Assembly (NCBI RefSeq): GCF_029815055.1
Contig: NZ_JAPPWA010000002.1
Location: 1,240,001-1,304,000, forward strand
Length of the DNA: 64,000 bases
DNA from: Ignatzschineria sp. RMDPL8A
Lineage (GTDB): Bacteria > Pseudomonadota > Gammaproteobacteria > Cardiobacteriales > Wohlfahrtiimonadaceae
Direction: 5' to 3'
Made by a program: the position numbers and the translations under genes
Notes under the pieces: generated by a model
The model's database searches: none
What the model was told of the DNA's origin: nothing
The model's input: the letters and a program-made list of their open reading frames with translations, nothing else
Shown here: in pieces, positions 1 through 8,305 of the stretch
Position numbering within the stretch: the stretch's first letter is position 1
Layout: each line of letters begins with the position of its first letter

Positions 1-42
1 AATCGTTCGCCGCCGTTAATCAAATGCCATTAGATGCAATGA

Positions 43-77
43 AAGGATTAATCTCACCCGGATTAGTCCTTTTTTTA
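43..77 (+). terminator. Intrinsic terminator of an upstream unit
   Basis: An 11-bp stem (43-53 pairing with 61-71, one G-U) is followed by a T-tract. It probably ends a gene that lies off the left edge. All three forward frames stop between positions 17 and 113, so I cannot say which frame that gene used. Confidence 0.7.
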
Positions 78-392
78 TGTGGCGGATATCGATTAGGGTA
101 TGGAGATCCTTAGACGCTGCAGAAGAGCTAATCCGAAGTAATTAGTGGGACTAATCATAAAGATTCGCCCATTAGCTAATGAGGTCAATATCTTAGATTG
201 ACAAGGGTTGTTACAGTAACCCCATCAAGCGAAAAAGGATTGCTCGCTCGATAAACACAAACCATAACCCTCGAATAGGCCTGTTACGCACCGGGCCTTA
301 TGCGGCATCTTAGGTTCTCATCGGCTTAAGGTGCCGCACCCCTCATTAACAATTGAGGATACGTTCTGATAGACAAGAAAAGGAACCCAATT
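78..392 (+). promoter_or_regulatory. Structured upstream/leader region of narK
   Basis: No gene is visible here. The region holds the inverted repeat ATTAGT-ggg-ACTAAT (141-155), the perfect 12-mer palindrome CATTAGCTAATG (170-181), an imperfect palindrome with TTGA/TCAA ends (198-228), a strong hairpin (301-338) and a short hairpin (341-358). The ribosome binding site AGGA at 381-384 serves the gene at 393. I found no convincing FNR box (TTGAT-N4-ATCAA) and no good sigma-70 promoter. Calling it regulatory is inference from its structure and its position ahead of nitrate genes. Confidence 0.45.
301..338 (+). promoter_or_regulatory. Strong leader hairpin upstream of narK
   Basis: TGCGGCATCTTA (301-312) pairs with TAAGGTGCCGCA (327-338) over 12 bp with one G-U wobble, leaving a 14-nt loop. 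No T-tract follows, so it is not a simple terminator. It ends about 42 nt before the ribosome binding site. Confidence 0.6.
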
Positions 393-1634
393 ATGTTATT
401 GAATCGTAATCAACTCTCAGACAACTTTAAACGGTATTCTGTCCTTACGAGCAGTACCTTTGCATTTACCATGTGTTTCATGGTGTGGACCATGTTTTCG
501 GTCATTGCGATTCCCATTAGTGAAGAGCTTGGCCTTAACGAATTTCAATTTGGACTTTTAACCGCAATGCCGGTGTTATCGGGGTCACTTATCCGTATCC
601 CCCTTGGTATGATGACCGACCGTTTCGGCGGGCGTAAAGTCTTTCTTTGGCTCTTAGCGCTCTCAATTGTGCCGATCTATATGATTCAATCGGTGAGTAA
701 TTTCTACGCACTTCTTGGGATCGGCTTAGTGATGGGGCTTGCCGGCGGATCATTCTCCGTTGGAACGCCGTATGTGGCAAAATGGTTCCCGCCACACCGT
801 AAAGGCTTAGCGATGGGAATCTTTGGCGCTGGAAACATGGGATCATCGATCAATACGCTCATTGCACCGACGTTAGTTGCACTGGGTACATGGCATTTAG
901 TCCCGAAAGTCTATGCCGGTATGATCGCCTTTACCTTTGTCTTTTTCTTCCTCTTTAGCTTCCACGATGAAAAACATATTTCGCACGCAAATTCATCGCT
1001 TAAAGATCAATTTAAACTCTTAAAAGACCCCAAAGTGCTCTGCTATAGCCAGCTCTATAGTGTGGTATTTGGCGGATATGTGGGGCTTGCGCTCTGGTTA
1101 ACAAGCTATTATCGCGCGGAGTTTGCACTTCCTTTAACCACCGCGGGTTTCTTAGCAGCGTGCTTTTCAATGCCGGGCGGGGTGCTTCGCGCCTTTGGTG
1201 GATGGCTTTCCGATAAATTTGGGGCCTATCGCGTAACTGCTGCGGTGCTTTGGATCTGCTTTATCAGCTTCTTTATTCTCTCTTATCCAAAAACTGACTT
1301 TATTGTGGAAACCACTCGCGGGGATGTGGGCTTCCATATCTCACTCAACATCTACGTCTTTACCACAATCTTATTTGTGGTCGGCGTTGCGATGGCAGTG
1401 GGGAAAGCGTCCGTTTTTAAATTTATCTCGGACAACTACGATGAAAATATCGGTGCAGTATCGGGTATTGTGGGCTTAGCAGGCGGTTTAGGCGGCTTCT
1501 TACTCCCCATCTTATTTGGCTTTGCGTTAGATTTAACAGGCATTCGCTCATCGTGCTTTATGCTTCTTTTTGGCACAACCTGTGTGGCGCTCATCTATCT
1601 TGCTTGGTCACGCAAAACGCTCAATGAAGAGTAG
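393..1634 (+). CDS. narK: NarK-family nitrate/nitrite transporter (NarK1-like)
   Basis: A 413-residue major facilitator superfamily protein of the nitrate/nitrite porter family, predicted to bring nitrate across the inner membrane or exchange it for nitrite. About twelve hydrophobic segments are visible. The inter-helix motif around GMMTDRFGGRK (roughly residues 73-83) and the GWLSDKFG repeat in the second half are family hallmarks, as are the glycine-rich stretches ALGIG/GLAGGS and GIVGLAGGLGG. The start is set by AGGA at 381-384, eight bases upstream. It is followed by a second, divergent NarK and by narXL, the usual arrangement in denitrifiers and nitrate respirers. Whether it is a proton symporter or an antiporter cannot be told from the sequence alone. 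Confidence 0.9.
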   Translation: MLLNRNQLSDNFKRYSVLTSSTFAFTMCFMVWTMFSVIAIPISEELGLNEFQFGLLTAMPVLSGSLIRIPLGMMTDRFGGRKVFLWLLALSIVPIYMIQSVSNFYALLGIGLVMGLAGGSFSVGTPYVAKWFPPHRKGLAMGIFGAGNMGSSINTLIAPTLVALGTWHLVPKVYAGMIAFTFVFFFLFSFHDEKHISHANSSLKDQFKLLKDPKVLCYSQLYSVVFGGYVGLALWLTSYYRAEFALPLTTAGFLAACFSMPGGVLRAFGGWLSDKFGAYRVTAAVLWICFISFFILSYPKTDFIVETTRGDVGFHISLNIYVFTTILFVVGVAMAVGKASVFKFISDNYDENIGAVSGIVGLAGGLGGFLLPILFGFALDLTGIRSSCFMLLFGTTCVALIYLAWSRKTLNEE

Positions 1635-1688
1635 CCCAGCACGGTTAAAAGCATGATTAAACTTAAACAACACAATTAAACACTCGAC

Positions 1689-1746
1689 GAGGAATGATGC
1701 CGATTTTGAGATAGGGCGCTCAAACGGATCATTCCTCAGGCTTTTT
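1689..1746 (+). terminator. Long hairpin between the two narK genes
   Basis: GAGGAATGAT (1689-1698) pairs perfectly with ATCATTCCTC (1728-1737). Inside, CCG/CGG and TTTGAG/CTCAAA continue the stem around an 8-nt loop. A short T5 tract lies five bases later. It could be a partial terminator or a 3'-end stabiliser that sets the ratio of the two transporters. Confidence 0.5.
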
Positions 1747-1799
1747 CAATACAACGTTTCAAGCCCTAATTTTTAGACTCAATTATGAGGACATTTACC

Positions 1800-3179
1800 A
1801 TGAAATATCTATTAACTGATTGGCGCGTGGAAGACCCCGAATTTTGGGAAACCACCGGTAAAAAAGTGGCCCGTCGCAATCTCTGGATTTCAATCTTTGC
1901 ACTCGCACTGGCGTTTATTGTGTGGCAACTTTGGAGTGTGACCGTGGTCTATCTCCCGCAGATCGGCTTTGATCTCACAGCCAACCAGCAGGCGTGGCTC
2001 ATCGGTGCACCGGCACTCTCTGGGGCAACACTTCGAATTCTCTACTCATTTGTGGTGCCAATCTTTGGTGGACGTCGCTGGACAGCCTTTTCGACGTTGC
2101 TACTCTTAATTCCTGCCGTGGGCTTAGGAATGGCGGTGCAAAACCCTGAAACAAGCTACAGCACGCTCTTAATTCTCGCGCTTTTCTGTGGATTTGGTAG
2201 CGGTAACTTTAGCTCAAGCATGGGCAATATCAGCTACTTCTTCCCCAAAGCGAAAAAAGGTACCGCACTCGGTCTGAACGCAGGGCTTGGGAATTTAGGG
2301 ATCTCAATCATGCAGTTCTTAATCCCCATTGCGGTCGGCTTTAGTATCTTTGGCGCGCTTGGCGGAAGCGGGCAAGAAATTGTCACAAACGGCGAAACGC
2401 ACACCATTTGGTTACAAAATGCCGGTTTTATTTGGGCCCCCTTTATTGTGGCCTCGGGCATTTTAGCTTGGTTTGGCATGAATGATCTGAGCCTCATGAA
2501 AGCGAGCGTGAAAGATCAGCTCTCGATTCTCAAAAGCAAACATAACTGGTTTATGTGCTGGCTCTATCTCGGTACTTTTGGATCTTTTATCGGATTTTCG
2601 GCAGCGTTTCCTTTCTTACTTAAAAATCAATTTGCCGATCAAAATGCGCTTCATTTAGCCTTTTTAGGACCACTGATCGGGGCGATTACCCGTCCGATGG
2701 GCGGCTGGATCTCCGATAAATTAGGCGGCGCGCGAGTCACGCATTGGGTCTTTATTTTAATGGTCTTTGCGGTATGCGGCGTCATTGCATCGCTCCCAAC
2801 CGCGGGCGCTGCCGGTAACTTCGTCGGCTTCTTCGCTTCCTTTATGGCGCTCTTTGCACTGACTGGAATTGGTAACGGTTCAACCTTTATGCAAATTCCA
2901 ATTATCTTCTCAAAAGTGCACGGCTATCGCGCGGAAGCGGGATTAGTAACACAAGCAGAAGCGGAAAAAACCGCAGCCAAAGAGGGCGCAACAGTAGTTG
3001 GATTTAGTGCGGCGATTGCAGCGTATGGCGGATTCTTTATCCCGAAAAGCTACGGAATTGCACTAGAATTAACCGGAAGTATTAGTACTGCATTAATTGG
3101 CTTTATAATTTTCTACATCAGCTGTATCGTATTAAATTATTGGTACTATGCACGTAAAAATGCGCGTTACAAATGTTAA
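1800..3179 (+). CDS. narK: NarK-family nitrate/nitrite transporter (NarK2-like)
   Basis: A 459-residue major facilitator nitrate/nitrite porter. It is longer than its upstream neighbour, with an inserted loop near residues 200-215 and another near 380-400. The GGWISDKLGG motif and the glycine-rich GIGNGSTF segment mark the family. An in-frame ATG exists at 1785, but the GAGG at 1787-1790 lies inside that extension and nine bases before the ATG at 1800, so I take 1800 as the start. Paired NarK1/NarK2 transporters usually divide the work between nitrate/proton symport and nitrate/nitrite exchange; which copy does which is not decided here. narX follows after 12 bp, so the two are very likely co-transcribed. 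Confidence 0.9.
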   Translation: MKYLLTDWRVEDPEFWETTGKKVARRNLWISIFALALAFIVWQLWSVTVVYLPQIGFDLTANQQAWLIGAPALSGATLRILYSFVVPIFGGRRWTAFSTLLLLIPAVGLGMAVQNPETSYSTLLILALFCGFGSGNFSSSMGNISYFFPKAKKGTALGLNAGLGNLGISIMQFLIPIAVGFSIFGALGGSGQEIVTNGETHTIWLQNAGFIWAPFIVASGILAWFGMNDLSLMKASVKDQLSILKSKHNWFMCWLYLGTFGSFIGFSAAFPFLLKNQFADQNALHLAFLGPLIGAITRPMGGWISDKLGGARVTHWVFILMVFAVCGVIASLPTAGAAGNFVGFFASFMALFALTGIGNGSTFMQIPIIFSKVHGYRAEAGLVTQAEAEKTAAKEGATVVGFSAAIAAYGGFFIPKSYGIALELTGSISTALIGFIIFYISCIVLNYWYYARKNARYKC

Positions 3180-3191
3180 AGGATAGATAAT

Positions 3192-5093
3192 ATGGCGTTT
3201 ACTGAGCTACCCCTCCGGAAAAAGGTTTCAACCAAACTTTTTATCCTCACCACAATTTGGTGGCTCGGTGCTTTATTGGCGATCTTCTTCACCCTCTCTC
3301 TGCTTTGGCAGCTTGAGGGGGCAGGAGGAGCGATCAACGATGCCGGTAGCTTGCGAATGCGAGTCTATCGGCTCGTCATTTTAGATCAATCGGACGATAA
3401 AGTACCTGTACTCGATGCGGTCGAGGATTTTACCAATGTATTAACCGGGATTGTCGAAGGCGATCCGAAACGGCCGCTGATGCTGCCCCAAGAAGATCCC
3501 ATCTATTGGCAGGCAGAATCGGTATTGCGAGCATGGAAAGATCAAATCCTACCCAATCTTATTGAAAATGATGGCACCCCGTTTACCTACACTGAGGCCA
3601 ATGCCTTTATCAGTGAGATTGATGCGCTTGTGAAAATGGTGGAAACGAGTAATGCATCAACGTTAAAGCGGCTTCACTTTTACCAAGATCTCTTAATTGT
3701 GTTAGTGGTTGCCGGTTCGCTGACGATGCTCTATATTCTGTTTCACCTTATTATTCGCCCGCTTCAGCGTCTCAATTATGCGCTCTCATTGGCGGAAAAA
3801 GGGGATTTCTCCTATCGTGAAACCTTAAATAATCGTGAGGATGAGTTTGGGCTTTTAAGCATTGGTTATAATAAAATGGCCACTCGTTTAGAGGCGCTTT
3901 ATCGCGGGATGGAAGAGACGATCGAGGAGCAAACCCAAGATCTAAAACAGCGCAATTCCGAGCTTGAATCGCTCTACACGATCACCTCTTATTTGCACAA
4001 TCAGCACGATATTAAGATCATCTGTGAAGGCTTTTTAGCGAGCATTATGCCGATCGTTCATGCCGATGCCGGTGCGATTCGTCTGCATGATTATAATGAT
4101 CAAAAGATGAAGCTCATTGCAGAGGTCAATCTCTCGGAAGATCTGCAAAATTCGGTGCGCTGTCAACATTTTGATCATTGCTACTGCGGGAAATTTGCAC
4201 AGACAGAATCGATTTCAGAAGAGATGGCGATCCAGGATCTGCTTGAAAAGACACCACCATGTCAAGAGGGTGCATTTAAAGCGCTCAATATCTTCCCGAT
4301 TTTTTACGATCAGGAGAAGATTGGGATTGTGACGCTCTTTAGTCATGATGGTAAAGCCTTTTCAGAGGCGAAGAAAAACCTGCTCAATTCACTGAGCAAT
4401 CAGTTAGGCGTTGCCATTGGTGGCGTGCGCTTGATGGAAAGATCGCGTAAAATGGCGGTATTAGAAGAGCGTAATATCTTCGCGCAAGACCTGCATGATT
4501 CCATTGCACAGATTTTAAACTTCCTCAATTGGCAGGTGCAAATGCTTGAAAAAGCGCTTAAAAATGGTCATAAAGAGGAAGCGCGGGAAAATCTTGCTTT
4601 TATTAAAGATGGGGTGAAAGAGAGTTACGAAAATGTGCGTCAATTGTTGTTAAATTTTAGAACGCCCCTTCGTCTTGAATCCTTTTCATACCATTTAGAA
4701 GAGCTGATTAAACGCTTTAAAACGCAAACTGAGATAGAAGTCAATGCGATGGTGGATGCGTCCAATATTCATCTTTCCGATAAGGAAAAATTGGAGGTAG
4801 TCTTCATTATTCAAGAGGCGCTTTCAAATATTCGCAAGCACGCCAACGCGACGAAAGTCTCGCTCCAGATCTACACCGATGAGAAAAATTACATCATCCG
4901 CGTCACTGATAATGGGCAAGGGTTTGCAGAAGAGATTTTAACGGAGAAATCCTTGGAACACGTTGGAATCTTGATTATGGAAGAGCGGGCGCAGAAGATT
5001 GGCGGGCAGTTGGCCGTTCTTTCTGAACCCGGTGAGGGCACCGAACTTCGTTTAATTATTCCAAGAAAAGAGGCAAAGGCAGAGCATGAGTAA
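3192..5093 (+). CDS. narX: Nitrate/nitrite sensor histidine kinase NarX
   Basis: A 633-residue membrane sensor kinase that phosphorylates NarL in response to nitrate or nitrite. The first membrane helix (about 18-40) is followed by the periplasmic P-box INDAGSLRMRVYRL (48-61), the nitrate-binding element of NarX/NarQ. A second helix (about 167-187) leads into a HAMP linker. A GAF-like central module carries a cysteine cluster at C324, C330, C332 and C357, as in NarX rather than NarQ. The HisKA_3 box has the phospho-acceptor His435 in DLHDSIAQ. The ATPase domain shows NIRKHANA, DNGQGF and a glycine-rich motif near the end. AAAGGA lies about eight bases before the start, and the gene overlaps narL by eight bases, which implies translational coupling. 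Confidence 0.94.
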   Translation: MAFTELPLRKKVSTKLFILTTIWWLGALLAIFFTLSLLWQLEGAGGAINDAGSLRMRVYRLVILDQSDDKVPVLDAVEDFTNVLTGIVEGDPKRPLMLPQEDPIYWQAESVLRAWKDQILPNLIENDGTPFTYTEANAFISEIDALVKMVETSNASTLKRLHFYQDLLIVLVVAGSLTMLYILFHLIIRPLQRLNYALSLAEKGDFSYRETLNNREDEFGLLSIGYNKMATRLEALYRGMEETIEEQTQDLKQRNSELESLYTITSYLHNQHDIKIICEGFLASIMPIVHADAGAIRLHDYNDQKMKLIAEVNLSEDLQNSVRCQHFDHCYCGKFAQTESISEEMAIQDLLEKTPPCQEGAFKALNIFPIFYDQEKIGIVTLFSHDGKAFSEAKKNLLNSLSNQLGVAIGGVRLMERSRKMAVLEERNIFAQDLHDSIAQILNFLNWQVQMLEKALKNGHKEEARENLAFIKDGVKESYENVRQLLLNFRTPLRLESFSYHLEELIKRFKTQTEIEVNAMVDASNIHLSDKEKLEVVFIIQEALSNIRKHANATKVSLQIYTDEKNYIIRVTDNGQGFAEEILTEKSLEHVGILIMEERAQKIGGQLAVLSEPGEGTELRLIIPRKEAKAEHE

Positions 5094-5781
5094 TAATCAG
5101 AAGATTAAGATTTTAATTATCGATGATCACACCCTTTTTAGAAGCGGATTAAAGTCGCTCATTCAGCGTGAATCTGAGTATGAAATTGTCGCCGAAGCCG
5201 CCGATGGTCTCGAGGGGATCAAGCAGATGGCCAAACACAATCCGGACATCGTTCTGCTCGATCTAAATATGCCGATTATGAACGGAAAAGAGACGCTCGC
5301 GCAGGTGATGAATATCAATCCTGAACAGGTGGTCTTGATGCTCACGGTCTCTGAAGATGCAAGCGATCTGACTGAATGCATGCAACTTGGGGCACGCGGA
5401 TTTTTGCTCAAAAATGTGGACTCCGATTTTCTCCTTGAATCGATTAATAAAGCGTTAAGCGGCGATACGGTTTTTTCACCAGAGATGACGCAAAAACTTG
5501 TCAATCAGCTGATTTCAAAAACCGCAAAGCCAGGTGAGAGCACGGATGAGGCGGAAACGCACGATGAAGATGAAGCGAAAGTGGCTGAATTAACCAGTCG
5601 CGAGCGCCAAATTTTGGGCTATATCGCCACCGGCGAGAGCAATAAGCAGATCGCACGGATTTTGGATGTCGCCGAAAATACCGTCAAAGTTCATGTGCAA
5701 AACATCTTAAAGAAACTGGGCGTTAATAGCCGTGTCCAAGCAGCGGTGATCGCGGTTAGGCTCAATATTCAAGCGGATTGA
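5086..5781 (+). CDS. narL: Nitrate/nitrite response regulator NarL
   Basis: A 231-residue cytoplasmic DNA-binding response regulator, partner of NarX. The receiver domain has the acidic pair DD at 13-14, the phospho-acceptor D59 in LLDLNMP and a conserved Lys near 109 (LLKNVD). An acidic linker (about 148-165) joins it to a LuxR/GerE-type helix-turn-helix (about 168-226: SRERQILGYIATGESNKQIA, then NTVKVHVQNILKKLGV). It starts inside the 3' end of narX. Targets are expected to include the upstream narK pair and nitrate reductase genes outside the window. I did not find an unambiguous TACYYMT heptamer pair near narK. Confidence 0.94.
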   Translation: MSNNQKIKILIIDDHTLFRSGLKSLIQRESEYEIVAEAADGLEGIKQMAKHNPDIVLLDLNMPIMNGKETLAQVMNINPEQVVLMLTVSEDASDLTECMQLGARGFLLKNVDSDFLLESINKALSGDTVFSPEMTQKLVNQLISKTAKPGESTDEAETHDEDEAKVAELTSRERQILGYIATGESNKQIARILDVAENTVKVHVQNILKKLGVNSRVQAAVIAVRLNIQAD

Positions 5782-5830
5782 TTCATCGCAGATTTAGAAA
5801 AAAATTAGAAAAAATTAGAATCGATCCATA

Positions 5831-5876
5831 AAAAAAGCCCTTTCAGTTTTGTAAAATCTTCTGAAAGGGCTTTTTT
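5831..5876 (+). terminator. Intrinsic terminator after narL
   Basis: GCCCTTTCAG (5837-5846) pairs perfectly with CTGAAAGGGC (5861-5870), flanked by A6 and T6. It ends the nar operon and probably also works on the minus strand for the convergent gene. Confidence 0.9.
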
Positions 5877-5935
5877 GTGTCTGCTCAATCTAAAATTGAT
5901 TCTGATTGCTCTGAGTATATTGATCCGAGCGTGGT

Positions 5936-6844
5936 TTAGAGCGCTTTAATGTGCGATCCAATCTGTTCACGAACGCGTTCAACCGTGGCGGGCGCTTTAA
6001 AGAACTCCAGATCCATCACTTCTTGACGGGTAAAAGGAATGCGGTGCGATTTAAAGAGATGCTCTAGGCGGAGCGTTGTGGTGCGATAGGTCTCAAAGTT
6101 TTGTTGATAGTCACGCATCGCCTCATCAAAGATCTTCTCGTGCGCGGTTAAAATTACCACCTCATCGAGTTTCCAGTAGAGCACATGGCCACTGCCGAGG
6201 GTTTGTAATTCTTCACTTAAATTAAAGATTACTGCTTTAATAATATGCCACAGCTCTTCAAGCCCGATTTGGATCAGTTGCGCCGCAAAAAGCCCGTTAA
6301 TATCGGCGAGCGTTGCGATACTGATATTGTCGATCTCAAGACCAAAGAGGTTTTCTAGGCGCTCGGTCATCGCGTTTGAAAGTGGGGTATTGGTGGTAAG
6401 TGATTCATTGAGCTCATCGAAAAAGGCGCGCGCTTCATCGTTATCGGGCATCACTGTTAAAAAGGGAAGCACTTGGAGCACTTCTTTAAAGTCGCTCGTC
6501 TCTTTATTGAAGATATCGATATCAAATTTCTCAGCTTCTGTGCCGATTCCCACGATTAGAGGCTTAAAGTTTTTCGCGCGGAAACGAACTTTAGCAAGCT
6601 CAAAGAGTTGCGTATAGATGGGGAAATTGGGGCGAATGATCTGGTTTAAATGATAGATCGATCCGATGCCGATGAGGCCTGTTTCCTGCATTTTAGGGAA
6701 TTGCGTTGCGATATTTTGTCCGATCTCTTGGAGGAGCGCATTGGTCTGATCCTTATCTAAATAACGCGGGGCATCAGTTTGGCTCGATTCCTTATATTGA
6801 ATTACAAGGCAAAACTCTAACGGAAGTAGATTGGTGGTTGTCAT
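5936..6844 (-). CDS. Unknown protein, about 302 residues
   Basis: I do not recognise this protein. It is soluble-looking with no signal peptide or membrane helix, and has mixed alpha/beta character (LPLEFCLVIQYKE near the start, PLIVGIGTEAEKFDI in the middle, a helical C-terminus). An ATG 45 bases further upstream is possible, but the start at 6844 has an AGAGAG purine-rich ribosome site close by while the longer form has none. It stands alone between the nar operon (convergent) and apt (divergent), so neighbours give no functional clue. It ends near the shared terminator at 5831-5876. Confidence 0.7.
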   Translation of the reverse strand: MTTTNLLPLEFCLVIQYKESSQTDAPRYLDKDQTNALLQEIGQNIATQFPKMQETGLIGIGSIYHLNQIIRPNFPIYTQLFELAKVRFRAKNFKPLIVGIGTEAEKFDIDIFNKETSDFKEVLQVLPFLTVMPDNDEARAFFDELNESLTTNTPLSNAMTERLENLFGLEIDNISIATLADINGLFAAQLIQIGLEELWHIIKAVIFNLSEELQTLGSGHVLYWKLDEVVILTAHEKIFDEAMRDYQQNFETYRTTTLRLEHLFKSHRIPFTRQEVMDLEFFKAPATVERVREQIGSHIKAL

Positions 6845-7118
6845 GAATAGCTCTCTCTTTAGGGCAAAACCGATCGAATCGCCCGACATGGATAGGGTAC
6901 AAAATAAAACGAATAGGTTCGATTGTACGTCTTTTTATCGTAAAAGCACAAGGGGTGGCGCGCGGGATTGGAGAAAATCGCGCTTAAGATCAAGCAGGGT
7001 GCGCTAAAGGGTTAAGATCGGTCAAGAATGGGTAAAGATTCTTCGGCTTGCATACTCAAATGGGGGAATGTTTAGTATAATTACTCTTTTGCTTGACTCA
7101 TTTTGAAGGATGGTCGCG

Positions 7119-7655
7119 GTGGCGATCAAGAAGGAAATGGATTTAAAAAAACATATCAAAAGCGTGCTCGACTACCCAAAAGATGGGGTGGATTTTAAGG
7201 ATATTACTCCGCTTTTTAATAATGTGGATGCGCTGCAACATACGATCAATGCGATGTCGGAATTTGTGAAATCCTGTGGCGCGAATGTGATCGTAGCACC
7301 GGAAGCGCGTGGGTTTCTCTTTGGGCCGGCGGTGGCGTTTAATACTAAAACACGCTTTGTTCTTGTGCGTAAACCAGGTAAACTTCCACGAGAAGTCCAT
7401 TCCGTTGAGTATGCGCTTGAATATGGCACCGATGAGCAGCAGATGCATAAAGATGATTTAAATCCTGGCGATAAAGTGGTGATTATCGATGATATTTTAG
7501 CCACCGGTGGCACTATGGAAGCGATCATTAAATTGATTGAGATGCAGGGCGCAACCATTGAAGGCATCAGCTTTTTAGCAGATTTAGAATATCTGCACGA
7601 TCCTGAGTTTTTAAGCGAATATAAAACCCAACGCTTAGTCTCTTACGCCGATTAA
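7119..7655 (+). CDS. apt: Adenine phosphoribosyltransferase
   Basis: Converts adenine and PRPP to AMP in purine salvage; cytoplasmic. The phosphoribosyltransferase signature VVIIDDILATGGT is near residues 125-137, the APEARGFLFGPAVA segment is present, and the length (about 178 residues) fits the E. coli-type enzyme. Starts are possible at ATG 7110, GTG 7119 or ATG 7137. GAAGGA at 7105-7110 overlaps the first, sits eight bases before the GTG, and would be too far from the third, so I favour GTG 7119. A TATAAT lies at 7076-7081 with a poor -35, so the promoter is likely just upstream. Confidence 0.92.
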   Translation: MAIKKEMDLKKHIKSVLDYPKDGVDFKDITPLFNNVDALQHTINAMSEFVKSCGANVIVAPEARGFLFGPAVAFNTKTRFVLVRKPGKLPREVHSVEYALEYGTDEQQMHKDDLNPGDKVVIIDDILATGGTMEAIIKLIEMQGATIEGISFLADLEYLHDPEFLSEYKTQRLVSYAD

Positions 7656-7691
7656 GAGGCATACAAAGAGAAATATAAGTAGAAATACGAG

Positions 7692-7733
7692 AAAAGCCTG
7701 AGACTGTTTGATTACGAATACTCAGGCTTTTTT
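7692..7733 (+). terminator. Intrinsic terminator after apt
   Basis: AAAAGCCTGAG (7692-7702) pairs with CTCAGGCTTTT (7721-7731), followed by more T. It may also serve the convergent gene at 7774. Confidence 0.88.
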
Positions 7734-7773
7734 ATGGCCCATTGTTTATTATTTTCTGTTTATTGACTATTGT

Positions 7774-8178
7774 CTATGAATCCGAATCCCGACCTTGGAG
7801 CGGGGCAAGCCGTTTGACTTCTTGATCAATCTCAGCAATCTCTTGGTCGATCTTTTTAAGCGATTCACTCATCTCACTCTCTTTATGGCGCTTTTTCGCT
7901 TTCAGTTTTTCGATCTCAAGCAGAATATAATTACGTTTCTTTTCACTCTCCTCAAAATCAAGTAACGAGGTGAGAGAGGCAACCATATCGTCGCACAGCT
8001 CGATCACCTCAAGGCTATTGACCTTAGTATGATGGCGGATATCACTTAAAAGCAATTGCCGGCTCATCAGATTGTTTTGATAGGAAAGTTTCTCTTTGGT
8101 GTGATCGAGCTCTTTGCGCGGTTTAACAATTAAAAAGACCACAAGCGTTGCCACCGCGATAATAAAAGCATAAAACAT
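7774..8178 (-). CDS. Small membrane-anchored coiled-coil protein, unknown function
   Basis: A 134-residue protein with one N-terminal hydrophobic helix (MFYAFIIAVATLVVFLIV, residues 1-18), then a basic turn and a highly charged helical region rich in Glu/Lys/Leu that looks like a coiled coil (about 75-125). I do not recognise a family. The start is firm: AGGAGG lies five bases upstream. It diverges from macA across 127 bp, so the two share an upstream region. A structural or scaffold role at the inner membrane is possible but not shown. Confidence 0.75.
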   Translation of the reverse strand: MFYAFIIAVATLVVFLIVKPRKELDHTKEKLSYQNNLMSRQLLLSDIRHHTKVNSLEVIELCDDMVASLTSLLDFEESEKKRNYILLEIEKLKAKKRHKESEMSESLKKIDQEIAEIDQEVKRLAPLQGRDSDS

Positions 8179-8305
8179 GAGAACCTCCTTTTAGGTCACA
8201 GGCGCGTAAAAATGGGGTATAATCGCCTCTAGTGTATACGTTTATTTACAAAAAATCTGTAATCCTAGGAACATTTAATTCTACCAACTTAGAAGTAGCT
8301 TAACG

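Noticed and set aside
3-113. Frame open from the left edge as a possible gene end
   Set aside because: It runs through a clear terminator hairpin. Other frames end before the terminator, so this one is more likely chance.
301-338. Leader hairpin read as an intrinsic terminator
   Set aside because: No T-tract follows the stem.
589-846. Open frame on the minus strand inside narK
   Set aside because: It lies wholly within a well-supported transporter gene and has no ribosome site or family features.
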